Assembly: GCA_023430045.1 (NCBI GenBank)
Contig: JAEZCF010000163.1
Coordinates: 1-27,042, forward strand
Direction of reading: 5' to 3'
DNA: 27,042 nucleotides
Source of the DNA: Pseudomonadota bacterium
GTDB lineage: Bacteria; Pseudomonadota; Gammaproteobacteria; Xanthomonadales; Xanthomonadaceae
The first letter of the stretch is position 1; every line of letters starts with the position of its first letter. Shown piece by piece: positions 7,871 through 14,772 of this stretch. Below the pieces are notes generated by a model. The model saw only the letters and a list, made by a program, of their open reading frames with translations, searched no databases and was not told the origin of the DNA. Both the position numbers and the translations under genes were made by a program.

Positions 7871-8374
7871 ATGGCCATCGAAATCGAACGTAAATTCCTT
7901 GTCACCGGCGACGGCTGGCGTACCGCGGCGCATGACGTCATCCCCATGGCGCAGGGCTATATCAACGACATGGGGGCGCTGGACCGGGGCGACCAGAAGG
8001 CCTCGGTGCGGGTACGCATCGAAGGCGACGGCGCGGCCCTGAACCTGAAATCCCGCACGCTCGGACGCAGCCGCCAGGAATTCGACTACCCGATTCCGGT
8101 CGCGGACGCCCGCGATCTGCTGGCGCTGTGCGTCGGCGGCATCGTCGAAAAGCGCCGCCACCTCGTGAACCACGACGGGCTGCTGTGGGAAGTGGACGAG
8201 TTCCTGGGCGACAACGCCGGGCTGGTGGTGGCCGAAGTGGAGCTCGACGACGCCGACCAGGAGGTGACGCTGCCGGACTGGGCCGGCGAGGACGTCACCG
8301 ACCAGGCGCGCTACTACAACGTCGCCCTGGCCTCGCACCCCTACACCCGCTGGAAAGGGGACGGAGGCGGTTAA
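7871..8374 (+). CDS. CYTH domain protein (triphosphate tunnel metalloenzyme)
   Basis: This 167-residue protein belongs to the CYTH/TTM superfamily of class IV adenylate cyclases, thiamine triphosphatases and inorganic triphosphatases. It has the N-terminal signature EIERK (Glu4, Glu6, Lys8), basic tunnel residues (VRVRI with Arg47 and Arg49; Lys60), and acidic metal ligands in WEVDEF and VVAEVELDD. Small stand-alone bacterial members often hydrolyse tripolyphosphate, so that is the best guess; class IV cyclase activity is less likely. The last six residues (KGDGGG, 162-167) and the stop codon are encoded by the left arm of a 48-bp palindrome starting exactly at codon 162. The native C-terminus may therefore have been replaced. 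No Shine-Dalgarno site is seen; see the promoter entry on possible leaderless transcription. Confidence 0.9.
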   Translation: MAIEIERKFLVTGDGWRTAAHDVIPMAQGYINDMGALDRGDQKASVRVRIEGDGAALNLKSRTLGRSRQEFDYPIPVADARDLLALCVGGIVEKRRHLVNHDGLLWEVDEFLGDNAGLVVAEVELDDADQEVTLPDWAGEDVTDQARYYNVALASHPYTRWKGDGGG

Positions 8375-8402
8375 TTGCAATTAACCGCCTCCGTCCCCTT
8401 TT
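8354..8402. repeat. Perfect 48-bp palindrome, likely mobile repeat acting as terminator
   Basis: Bases 8354-8377 (starting AAAGGGGACGGAGGCGG) are matched by their exact reverse complement at 8378-8401, with no spacer. The element overlaps the last six codons and stop of the CYTH gene and ends eleven bases before the nagZ extended -10. As RNA it would make a very strong hairpin followed by a short U run (T at 8399-8402), so it probably ends CYTH transcription; with its A run it could work in both directions. The GGGGACGGAGG ends resemble the palindromic repeats I associate with RAYT (Y1 REP-associated) transposases, but that assignment is inference. Confidence 0.85.
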
Positions 8403-8412
8403 CACACGCTTC

Positions 8413-8421
8413 TGCGACAAT
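8413..8421 (+). promoter_or_regulatory. Extended -10 promoter element of nagZ operon
   Basis: TCTGCGACAATGCG contains TGn followed by GACAAT (8416-8421), identical over eleven bases to the rlmD element. It starts eleven bases after the 48-bp palindrome, whose right arm occupies the place of a -35 region. It would drive nagZ, hpt and the thioinosine phosphorylase. Confidence 0.45.
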
Positions 8422-8466
8422 GCGGCGCTGCGCCATGGTGGCGCGCTGTCGTAGTGGAGATCGACC

Positions 8467-9474
8467 ATGTTGCTGATCGGCGTCGCCGGTACCGAACTGA
8501 CCGCGCAGGAGCGCGACTGGCTGCAGCACGATGCCGTCGCCGGCGTGGTCCTGTTCGCGCGCAACTTCGCCTCACGGCAGCAGATCGGCGAGCTGTCGGC
8601 GGCCATCCGCGATGCCGCGCCGCGTCCGCTGCTGGTCTGCGTGGACCAGGAAGGCGGGCGGGTGCAGCGCTTCCGCGAAGGCTTCAGTGCGCTGCCGCCC
8701 CTGCAACGGATCGGCCAGGCGCATGCCACGGACCCGCAGGGAGCGCTGGCCGCCGCCGAGCAGCACGCCTGGCTGATGGCCAGCGAAGTGCGGGCCAGCG
8801 GCTTGGATCTCAGCTTCGCGCCGGTGGTGGACCTGGCACGCGGCAACCGGGCCATCGGCGACCGTGCGTTCAGCGATGATCCGCAGGTGGTCGCCGCATT
8901 TACCGCCGCCTACGTGCGCGGCATGCATGGCGCGGGCATGTCGGCCACCCTGAAGCACTTTCCCGGCCACGGTACCGTGCTGGAAGACACGCATGTCGAC
9001 AGTGCGGTGGATCCGCGCGCGCTGGACGAGCTGCGCACGCAGGACCTTGTGCCATTCGTGGCCGGCATCCAGGCCGGTGCCGATGCGGTGATGATGGCGC
9101 ATGTGGTCTATCCGCAGGTCGCTCCTGAGCCGGCGGGCTATTCGCGCCGCTGGATCCAGGACATCCTGCGTGGCGAACTTGGTTTCCGGGGCGTGGTGTT
9201 TTCCGACGACATCGGCATGGCTGCGTCATTTTCCGCCGGCGGCGTCAGGGCCCGGGTGGATGCCCACCTGGATGCCGGCTGCGACGTGGTGCTGGTCTGC
9301 CATCCTGAGCTCGTCGAAGACTCGCTGCGCGCGGTCGAACCCCGCACACTGAATACCGCAGCGCTGCTCGGCCTGATCGGCCGCGGCGCGCTCGGCTGGG
9401 ACGGCCTGCTGGCCGACGCCCGCCATGGCGACACCCGAACCCGTTTGCTCGAACCCTTTGGAAGAACCGTCTGA
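8467..9474 (+). CDS. nagZ: Beta-N-acetylhexosaminidase NagZ (GH3)
   Basis: NagZ is a cytoplasmic glycoside hydrolase of family 3. It removes N-acetylglucosamine from 1,6-anhydromuropeptides during peptidoglycan recycling, producing ligands that in many gammaproteobacteria signal AmpC beta-lactamase induction. The 335-residue length is typical of single-domain NagZ. It shows VDQEGGRVQR (59-68), KHFPGHG (163-169), the Asp-His dyad in EDTHVDS (Asp174, His176) and the nucleophile Asp247 in FSDDIGM. GGAGA at 8456-8460 precedes the ATG at a good distance. The stop shares one base with the hpt start (TGATG), so the two are translationally coupled. Confidence 0.95.
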   Translation: MLLIGVAGTELTAQERDWLQHDAVAGVVLFARNFASRQQIGELSAAIRDAAPRPLLVCVDQEGGRVQRFREGFSALPPLQRIGQAHATDPQGALAAAEQHAWLMASEVRASGLDLSFAPVVDLARGNRAIGDRAFSDDPQVVAAFTAAYVRGMHGAGMSATLKHFPGHGTVLEDTHVDSAVDPRALDELRTQDLVPFVAGIQAGADAVMMAHVVYPQVAPEPAGYSRRWIQDILRGELGFRGVVFSDDIGMAASFSAGGVRARVDAHLDAGCDVVLVCHPELVEDSLRAVEPRTLNTAALLGLIGRGALGWDGLLADARHGDTRTRLLEPFGRTV

Positions 9475-10028
9475 TGCCCAACCTCACCATTTCCCAGGCC
9501 CTGGAACAGGCCGATCTGCTGGTCGATCGTCCCACCATCGACAAGGCCATCGGCACCATCGCCGATGCCATCGCGCGTGATTACGAAGGCGAGGTTCCGG
9601 TGTTCCTGTCCATCATGCACGGCGCGCTGCCGTTCGCCGGCCAGTTGGCGCTGGAGCTGGGCGCGCGCGGCCAGGATGTGCAGTTCGATTACCTGCATGC
9701 CACGCGCTACCGCGGTGAAACCACCGGCGGCGAGCTGGTGTGGAAGCACCGTCCGGCCACGGCGCTGTTCGGCCGCCGCGTGCTGCTGGTGGACGACATC
9801 CTGGATGAAGGCTACACGCTGCAGGGCGTGCGCACCTGGTGCCTGGAGCAGGGCGCCACCGACGTGCGCATCGCGGCGCTGACGGTCAAGAAGCATGAGC
9901 GCGCGCTGCCGGACGTGCAGGCCGACTACGCTGGGGTGGAGCTGCCCGACCGCTACGTGTTCGGCTTCGGCATGGACGTCAACGAAACGCTGCGCTGCGT
10001 TCCGGCCATCTACGCGATGAAGGAATAA
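9474..10028 (+). CDS. hpt: Hypoxanthine-guanine phosphoribosyltransferase
   Basis: This 184-residue type I phosphoribosyltransferase condenses hypoxanthine or guanine with PRPP to give IMP or GMP. The PRPP-binding motif is LLVDDILDEGYTL (104-116). The N-terminal SIMHGALPFAGQL and the later FGFGMDVNETLR fit the HGPRT fold. It starts within the nagZ stop codon, and the next gene begins six bases after its stop. The neighbour makes hypoxanthine from methylthioinosine, so this enzyme would return that base to IMP. Specificity for hypoxanthine over guanine cannot be read from the sequence, and the gene symbol is a family-level assignment. Confidence 0.9.
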   Translation: MPNLTISQALEQADLLVDRPTIDKAIGTIADAIARDYEGEVPVFLSIMHGALPFAGQLALELGARGQDVQFDYLHATRYRGETTGGELVWKHRPATALFGRRVLLVDDILDEGYTLQGVRTWCLEQGATDVRIAALTVKKHERALPDVQADYAGVELPDRYVFGFGMDVNETLRCVPAIYAMKE

Positions 10029-10034
10029 CGGGCC

Positions 10035-10781
10035 ATGCAGCAGATCGCATTGGCAGTCATCGGCGGAACCGGCGTCTATTCGCTGGCTCAGCTTGATGAC
10101 GTGCAGGTCCATGAAGTGGAGACCCGCTTCGGCACGCCCTCCAGCCCGGTCCGTGTCGGCATCCTGCTGGGCCACCGCGTGGCCTTCCTGGCACGCCACG
10201 GCGAAGGCCATTCATTGCCGCCGCACAGGATCAACTACCGTGCGAATCTGGCCGCGCTGCAGCAGCTGGGCGTGCAGCGCGTGCTGGCGCTCAACACTGT
10301 CGGGGGCATCACTGAAGCATTCGGGCCGCGTGTGCTGGCCTGCCCGGACCAGATCATCGATTACACCTGGGGCCGGATATCCACTCTGTGCGAGGAGCCG
10401 GGCATCGACGTGCTGCACGTCGATTTCGGGCATCCCTACACGCCGATGCTGCGCAGCAAGATTCTTGCCGCCGCCAAGGTGACCGGCGTCACAGTGCAGG
10501 ACGGTGGCTGCTATGGCGCCACGCAGGGCCCTCGGCTGGAAACCATCGCCGAGATCGCGCGCATGCGCCGCGACGGCTGCGATCTGGTGGGCATGACCGG
10601 AATGCCGGAAGCCGCGCTGGCACGCGAGCTGGGGCTGGATTATGCCTGCCTGGCGATCGTGGCCAACTGGGCCGCCGGATGCGGTGATGGCGAGGAAATC
10701 ACGATGGCCGAAGTGCTCGCCAACGTGCAGGCGGCGTCCAATGGCCTGCCCGAACTGGTGGGTGAATTGGCACGGGGGTGA
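10035..10781 (+). CDS. S-methyl-5'-thioinosine phosphorylase (MTAP/PNP family)
   Basis: This 248-residue purine nucleoside phosphorylase-2/MTAP family enzyme resembles the Pseudomonas methylthioinosine phosphorylase, which splits 5'-methylthioinosine with phosphate into hypoxanthine and methylthioribose-1-phosphate. Visible motifs are VIGGTGVY at the N-terminus, the phosphate loop RHGEGHSLPPHRINYRAN (54-71), TQGPRLET (163-170) and VGMTGMPEAALAREL (185-199). The Met-Thr-Gly-Met-Pro form in the last motif is the reason to prefer MTI over MTA as substrate, but this is not proof. It is the third gene of the nagZ-hpt operon, and its stop codon directly abuts the -35 of the cold-shock gene promoter. 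Confidence 0.87.
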   Translation: MQQIALAVIGGTGVYSLAQLDDVQVHEVETRFGTPSSPVRVGILLGHRVAFLARHGEGHSLPPHRINYRANLAALQQLGVQRVLALNTVGGITEAFGPRVLACPDQIIDYTWGRISTLCEEPGIDVLHVDFGHPYTPMLRSKILAAAKVTGVTVQDGGCYGATQGPRLETIAEIARMRRDGCDLVGMTGMPEAALARELGLDYACLAIVANWAAGCGDGEEITMAEVLANVQAASNGLPELVGELARG

Positions 10782-10810
10782 TTGTCATCCTCGGGCAAGC
10801 TTTGCATACT
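10782..10810 (+). promoter_or_regulatory. Promoter of the cold-shock gene
   Basis: TTGTCA (10782-10787, 5 of 6) and CATACT (10805-10810, 4 of 6) are separated by exactly 17 bases, the best sigma-70-type promoter in this part of the window. The -35 begins on the base after the upstream stop codon. Predicted transcription start is about 10816-10818, giving a leader of some 53 bases. Confidence 0.6.
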
Positions 10811-10816
10811 CCGCCA

Positions 10817-10836
10817 GTGCGCAGGTTTTTGCGTAC
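10817..10836 (+). promoter_or_regulatory. Hairpin at the 5' end of the cold-shock mRNA
   Basis: GTGCGCA (10817-10823) can pair with TGCGTAC (10830-10836), seven pairs including one G-U, around a GGTTTT loop. It sits right at the predicted transcript start. It could protect the 5' end or respond to temperature; it is too short and U-poor after the stem to be a convincing terminator of the upstream operon. Confidence 0.35.
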
Positions 10837-10869
10837 ACCACCCATTCATTGCAAAGGTCTCGCATCACC

Positions 10870-11076
10870 ATGCCGAACGGTACTGTCAAGTGGTTCAACG
10901 ACGCCAAGGGATTTGGTTTCATTTCGCCGGAGGATGGCAGCGCCGACGTGTTCGCGCACTTCTCGGCCATCAACTCCAAGGGCTTCCGCAGCCTGCAGGA
11001 AGGCCAGAAGGTCACCTATGACCTGACCCAGGGCCCGAAGGGCGCCCAGGCTTCGAACATCACGCCGGCCGAGTGA
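10870..11076 (+). CDS. Cold-shock domain protein, CspA family
   Basis: This 68-residue single cold-shock domain protein is an RNA/single-stranded DNA chaperone. It has the N-terminal GTVKWFNDAKGFGFI with RNP1 (KGFGFI) and RNP2 (VFAHFS), and ends in the usual VTYDL..GPKGAQASNI pattern. The ATG at 10870 gives the normal family length; the open frame extends further upstream into the previous gene but is not coding there. AAAGG about 13 bases before the ATG is a modest ribosome-binding site. It is a monocistronic unit with its own promoter and strong terminator. Which Csp paralogue this is, and whether it is cold-induced, cannot be told from sequence alone. Confidence 0.95.
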   Translation: MPNGTVKWFNDAKGFGFISPEDGSADVFAHFSAINSKGFRSLQEGQKVTYDLTQGPKGAQASNITPAE

Positions 11077-11098
11077 CCCACTCGACTGTGTATTGAAG

Positions 11099-11123
11099 AA
11101 CCCCGCTGCGGCGGGGTTTTTTT
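11099..11123 (+). terminator. Intrinsic terminator of the cold-shock gene
   Basis: CCCCGC (11101-11106) pairs with GCGGGG (11111-11116) around TGCG, with AA/TT extension, followed by seven T (11117-11123). It lies 23 bases after the cold-shock stop codon. Confidence 0.92.
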
Positions 11124-11340
11124 ATGCCCGTGCGCAGCCCGGAAGGACGCGCGGTACAGGTGTGTGAACGTGCGGGCGCAGGGAGTTGACGGTCGCCTCA
11201 CTCCGTTCGTGGGACAACAACCGGGTAGTCACACACTGTTTGCGCCGCTGCCCGGATGCTCCCGAAGATCGCGCACCGGCAGCTGGCGGATGCTGCTGCC
11301 CCAGATGGCCCGGGTGGGCCGAATACAAGGAGTAAGTCTG

Positions 11341-11607
11341 ATGTTGTTCTCGGCCGAAGCGCTGGAGTCGGAAATCTGCAAACTGCGAGGCCTCCTGCAG
11401 ATGCTGCACGAAGACCAGCCCGACGTGATGGAAGATGTGTTCGAGTTCCATGTCGGCAGCCTGATCAGCCATGCCTCGATCGAACAGCACGGCTACATCC
11501 GTACCTGCGCACAGGAAATGATCGCGGTGATCCGCGCGCTGCCCCGGCGCAGCGATGTGAAAGGCCCCAGCTTTCGACTGATGCCTGAGACTCTGGCTGC
11601 CGCCTGA
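11341..11607 (+). CDS. Unrecognised 88-residue protein
   Basis: I do not recognise this family. The ATG at 11341 has an ideal ribosome-binding site (AAGGAG at 11327-11332, eight bases upstream), which is the main support for the gene. The protein is acidic in its first half, probably mostly helical (ALESEICKLRGLLQMLHEDQ, then DVMEDVFEFHVGSL), with a more basic tail (RALPRRSDVKG). It has no signal peptide and no membrane segment. The reading frame stays open upstream to a GTG at 11164, but that part looks non-coding. The 217 bases before it hold no clear promoter, and the gene is isolated by terminator-like hairpins on both sides. The composition resembles its neighbours, so recent transfer is not indicated. 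Confidence 0.7.
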   Translation: MLFSAEALESEICKLRGLLQMLHEDQPDVMEDVFEFHVGSLISHASIEQHGYIRTCAQEMIAVIRALPRRSDVKGPSFRLMPETLAAA

Positions 11608-11625
11608 GTCGCGATGATGGCGGGT

Positions 11626-11645
11626 GTCCGCTGACGCCGGCGGAC
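11626..11645. terminator. Hairpin between convergent genes
   Basis: GTCCGC (11626-11631) and GCGGAC (11640-11645) form a six-pair stem with an eight-base loop in the gap between the unrecognised 88-residue gene and pdeM, which face each other. There is no T tract, so termination by this hairpin alone is uncertain. Confidence 0.35.
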
Positions 11646-11678
11646 CCGCTGACACTGGAGCAGCGGCCCTGACGAGGG

Positions 11679-12326
11679 TCATCGCTTCGCCGGAAGCATT
11701 ACCGTCGTATCCTCCACGCATGCCACCATCCGCTCGCCGGGCTGCAGGCGGGGCACGATGCCTGCAGTGAAGCGCGAGAAGGCCGGCAGCACGGTGATGC
11801 CGTCGCGCAGCCAGAACGCCGGCAGGCGACGGCTGACACCGGGCAGTACCACCAACGGATGCAGATGCCCCGCGATGACATGGCTGCCGGTTGCGGCATC
11901 CGGCTCATGACGGAGCCGGAAGGCTCCAAGCGTGACCTCGCCTTCATGCACCACCACCTGCAGCATCTCCCTGGAAAGCGCACGGTCGTGGTTGCCACGC
12001 ACCACGTGCACCTCCAGCGCCCTTTGCCGCGTGCGCCATTCCAGCCACTGCGAATGCCAGGCAGCGTCATTGACGGCCCCATGCAGCACGTCGCCGAGGA
12101 TCCAGAGCTCCCGGCAGCCGGTCTGCTGGACCAGCCGGTTCAGTCGCTGCAGATCGCTGGCGGTGCCCCCGGTCGGCAGCGCCATGCCCGCACGTCGGAA
12201 GATATCGGCCTTGCCCAGGTGCAGGTCGGCGATCAGCAGCGCTGCGCGCTCCGGCAGGAAGAGTGCGCGCCCGCCCAACAGGTGCGCCGTTTCTCCCGCC
12301 AGGTGTAGCGTCACGTCATCGGCCAT
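11679..12326 (-). CDS. pdeM: Ligase-associated DNA damage response endonuclease PdeM
   Basis: This 215-residue metallophosphoesterase belongs to the family always found with the ATP-dependent ligase cassette; a Pseudomonas putida member has been shown to be a manganese-dependent single-strand DNA endonuclease. The binuclear metal motifs are present in order: Asp34-Leu-His36 (IADLHLGK), Gly-Asp79, GNHD (111-114), and GHLHP (153-157). The family-typical PAFSRFTAG lies at 181-189. It is the last gene of the exonuclease-ligase-helicase-PdeM operon, and its start overlaps the helicase stop by 11 bases. No regulatory site is visible inside the operon. Confidence 0.92.
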   Translation of the reverse strand: MADDVTLHLAGETAHLLGGRALFLPERAALLIADLHLGKADIFRRAGMALPTGGTASDLQRLNRLVQQTGCRELWILGDVLHGAVNDAAWHSQWLEWRTRQRALEVHVVRGNHDRALSREMLQVVVHEGEVTLGAFRLRHEPDAATGSHVIAGHLHPLVVLPGVSRRLPAFWLRDGITVLPAFSRFTAGIVPRLQPGERMVACVEDTTVMLPAKR

Positions 12327-14772
12327 GGCGTTTTTCCAGCTGCTGCGCTGCGCGCATCACGCGGGTGCGCCAGTCCTCGTTGCTGAGTTGCCCGCGCAGC
12401 CGCTCGGCCCACAGCGGGAAACCCAGCGGCGTCAGCGACGGCGGCGATCGCAGGTGCAGTTCGCGCCGTTGCAGGCGTGCCAGCGTATCGGCCAGGCCTT
12501 CGATGTCGAGACTGTCGTGCAGCACCTCGCGTTCGGCCAGCTGCAGCAGCATGTGTCCGGGATCGTGTTCGCGCAGTACGTCATACAGCAGCCCGGCCGA
12601 TGCCTGCAGCTGCCGCAGCGAGCGCGGCATGCCGCCGGGCAGGCTGGGCACCAGCAGTCCAGCCACGCGCGCGATGCCACGGAACTGGCGGCGTGCCAGT
12701 TCGCCCAGGTTGACTGCGGCACGCAGGTCGTCGAGCAGGTCGTCGCCGGACAGCAGCAGGCGCCACTGCATCGCATCCAGTGACTGCGGCACGGCAGGCG
12801 CGAGCACCAGGCCATGGTCGTTTACCGCGTAGCCGATGCTGTTGCGCTGCAGCCGCGTGCAGCGCAGCGCCAGCACGGCAGCAAGGGCTTCGTGTACATG
12901 CCGCCCGGCGTAGGGGTAGACGAACAGGAACTGGCCTTCGCGCCGGCGTACGTCCTCCACCAGCAGGGTGTCGGGCGATGGGCAGGCTGACAGTGTTTGC
13001 TGCAGGCCGAGCAGGGGGGCCAGCCACCGCGATTCGGGGCTGTCGTCGTTGCCGCCGAGCACGGCTTCCAGTTCACTGCCCAGCGCGGACGAAAGCGCCA
13101 GCTGGCCGCCCTGCCAGCGCGGAACCGCACCTTCGCCCCCGCGCGCCAGCCGCACATGGGCGGTCATGTCGCGCAACTGCACCAGTTCCAGCAGGCGGCC
13201 GGCGAACTGGAAGCGGTCGCCGCGGCGCAGGCGGCTGGCGAACTGTTCCTCCACCGCGCCCAGGCTGCCGCCACGCAGGAACTGCACGCGCACGCTGCCA
13301 TCGCTGCTGATGGTGCCGATGGACAGCCGGTGCCGCAGTGCCTGGCGGCGATCATGCATGCGGTAGCAGCCGTCCGGATCGCGCACTACCTTGTGGAAAT
13401 CCGGATACTGCGCCAGCGCGCGACCGCCCTGCACGATTAAGTCCAGCACCTCGCGCCAGTGCGCGTGGTCCAGCGCCGCGAACGCATGCGTACGGCGCAC
13501 CTGGGCGAACAGCGCATCGGGCTGGAAGCCGCCCGCCAGGGCGCGGCTGATGCAGTGCTGCGCAAGCACGTCCAGCGACAGCAGCAGGGGCCGCCGCGCT
13601 TCCACCCGGCCGTCGTGCAACGCACGTCGAGCGGCCGCGTACTCGGCCAGTTCCAACGCATGGCTGGGCACGCACAGCACTTCGCCGCTGGCGCCAGGAC
13701 GATGGCGTGCTCGGCCGGCGCGCTGGCGCAATCGAGCCACGCCCTTCGGGCTGCCCAACTGCAGTACCTGGTCCACTTCGGGAAAGTCCACGCCAAGGTC
13801 CAGGCTGGAAGTGGCCACCACGCAGCGCAGCGTACCGGCGCGCAGGCCGTCTTCTACCTGCTGCCGCAGCGCCGGATCCAGTGAACCATGGTGCAGGGCG
13901 AGGCTGGCCGTGTCTTCCGGCCACACGGCGGACAGCGCCCGGTGCCAGAGCTCGGCCTGCGCGCGGGTATTGGTGAACAGCAGGCTGCTGCGTGCACCCA
14001 TCAAGGCCTGCAGCACCCGCGGCAGCTGGACCAGGCCGAGATGCCCGGCCCAGGGAAAGCGTTCGCCCGGTGCAGGCAGCAGGCTGCGTATGCGCACCGG
14101 ACGCTGGCGTGCGCCTTCCACACAGAGCGCCTGCGGGCAGCCGGGCAGCAGGACCTCACGCGCCTGCTGGAGATTGCCGAGCGTGGCCGACAGGCCCCAC
14201 AGCTGCATCGACGGCGCCGCTTCGCGCAGCAGGGCCAGGTTGAGCTGCAGCAGTACGCCGCGCTTGCTGCCCAGCAGTTCATGCCACTCGTCCACCACTA
14301 CGCAGCGCAGGCGGCGCATGCGTTCCAGCGTGTCCGGGTAGCTCAGCAGCAGTGCCAGGGATTCCGGCGTGGTCACCAGTACATCCAGCCGTCCTTCGCG
14401 TGCCAGGCGCCGGTCGCGGCTGCTGGCATCACCGCTGCGCAGCCCCACCTGCCAGTCCAGCCCGAGCGCTTCCAGGGGCGCTCGCAGGGCGCGCGCGGTA
14501 TCGCTGGCCAGCGCCCGCAACGGGGTCACCCACAGCACCTGCAGCGGGCGCACGGCAGTGCGTCGTGCAGGGGCAGGCAGCGGGTCCAGCAGCGCCTGCA
14601 GCAGCGGCCCGCCGAACATGGCAAGGGTCTTGCCGCTGCCGGTGGGCGTGTGCAGCAGGCCGGACGCACCCTCCAAGTAATGTCGCCACATGCGGCGCTG
14701 AAAGGGCAGCGAGCGCCAGCCACGTTCGCCGAACCAGGATTCCAGGCGGCGCAGCGCTTCGCTGCGGGTCAT
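12316..14772 (-). CDS. Ligase-associated Lhr-type DEXH helicase
   Basis: This 818-residue superfamily 2 helicase is of the Lhr-Core type, the ligase-associated DEXH-box family. RecA-like domain 1 has Walker A TPTGSGKT (42-49), motif Ia (WVTPLRALASD), a DEWH box (161-164) and SAT (195-197). Domain 2 has LFTNTR, DLGVDFPEVDQVLQLG and motif VI QRAGRAR (350-356). A long winged-helix and Lhr-specific C-terminal region follows. Related proteins translocate 3' to 5' on single-stranded DNA. The ATG at 14772 is chosen because it overlaps the ligase stop (ATGA) and gives the family N-terminus (MTRSEALRRLESWFGERGW); the frame stays open upstream only as antisense to the ligase. Length and motifs suggest an active enzyme. 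Confidence 0.93.
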   Translation of the reverse strand: MTRSEALRRLESWFGERGWRSLPFQRRMWRHYLEGASGLLHTPTGSGKTLAMFGGPLLQALLDPLPAPARRTAVRPLQVLWVTPLRALASDTARALRAPLEALGLDWQVGLRSGDASSRDRRLAREGRLDVLVTTPESLALLLSYPDTLERMRRLRCVVVDEWHELLGSKRGVLLQLNLALLREAAPSMQLWGLSATLGNLQQAREVLLPGCPQALCVEGARQRPVRIRSLLPAPGERFPWAGHLGLVQLPRVLQALMGARSSLLFTNTRAQAELWHRALSAVWPEDTASLALHHGSLDPALRQQVEDGLRAGTLRCVVATSSLDLGVDFPEVDQVLQLGSPKGVARLRQRAGRARHRPGASGEVLCVPSHALELAEYAAARRALHDGRVEARRPLLLSLDVLAQHCISRALAGGFQPDALFAQVRRTHAFAALDHAHWREVLDLIVQGGRALAQYPDFHKVVRDPDGCYRMHDRRQALRHRLSIGTISSDGSVRVQFLRGGSLGAVEEQFASRLRRGDRFQFAGRLLELVQLRDMTAHVRLARGGEGAVPRWQGGQLALSSALGSELEAVLGGNDDSPESRWLAPLLGLQQTLSACPSPDTLLVEDVRRREGQFLFVYPYAGRHVHEALAAVLALRCTRLQRNSIGYAVNDHGLVLAPAVPQSLDAMQWRLLLSGDDLLDDLRAAVNLGELARRQFRGIARVAGLLVPSLPGGMPRSLRQLQASAGLLYDVLREHDPGHMLLQLAEREVLHDSLDIEGLADTLARLQRRELHLRSPPSLTPLGFPLWAERLRGQLSNEDWRTRVMRAAQQLEKRHGR

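Noticed and set aside
11164..11340. An in-frame extension of the 88-residue gene up to a GTG at 11164
   Set aside because: It has no ribosome-binding site, its composition is unlike the rest of the protein, and the AAGGAG at 11327 is ideally placed for the ATG at 11341.
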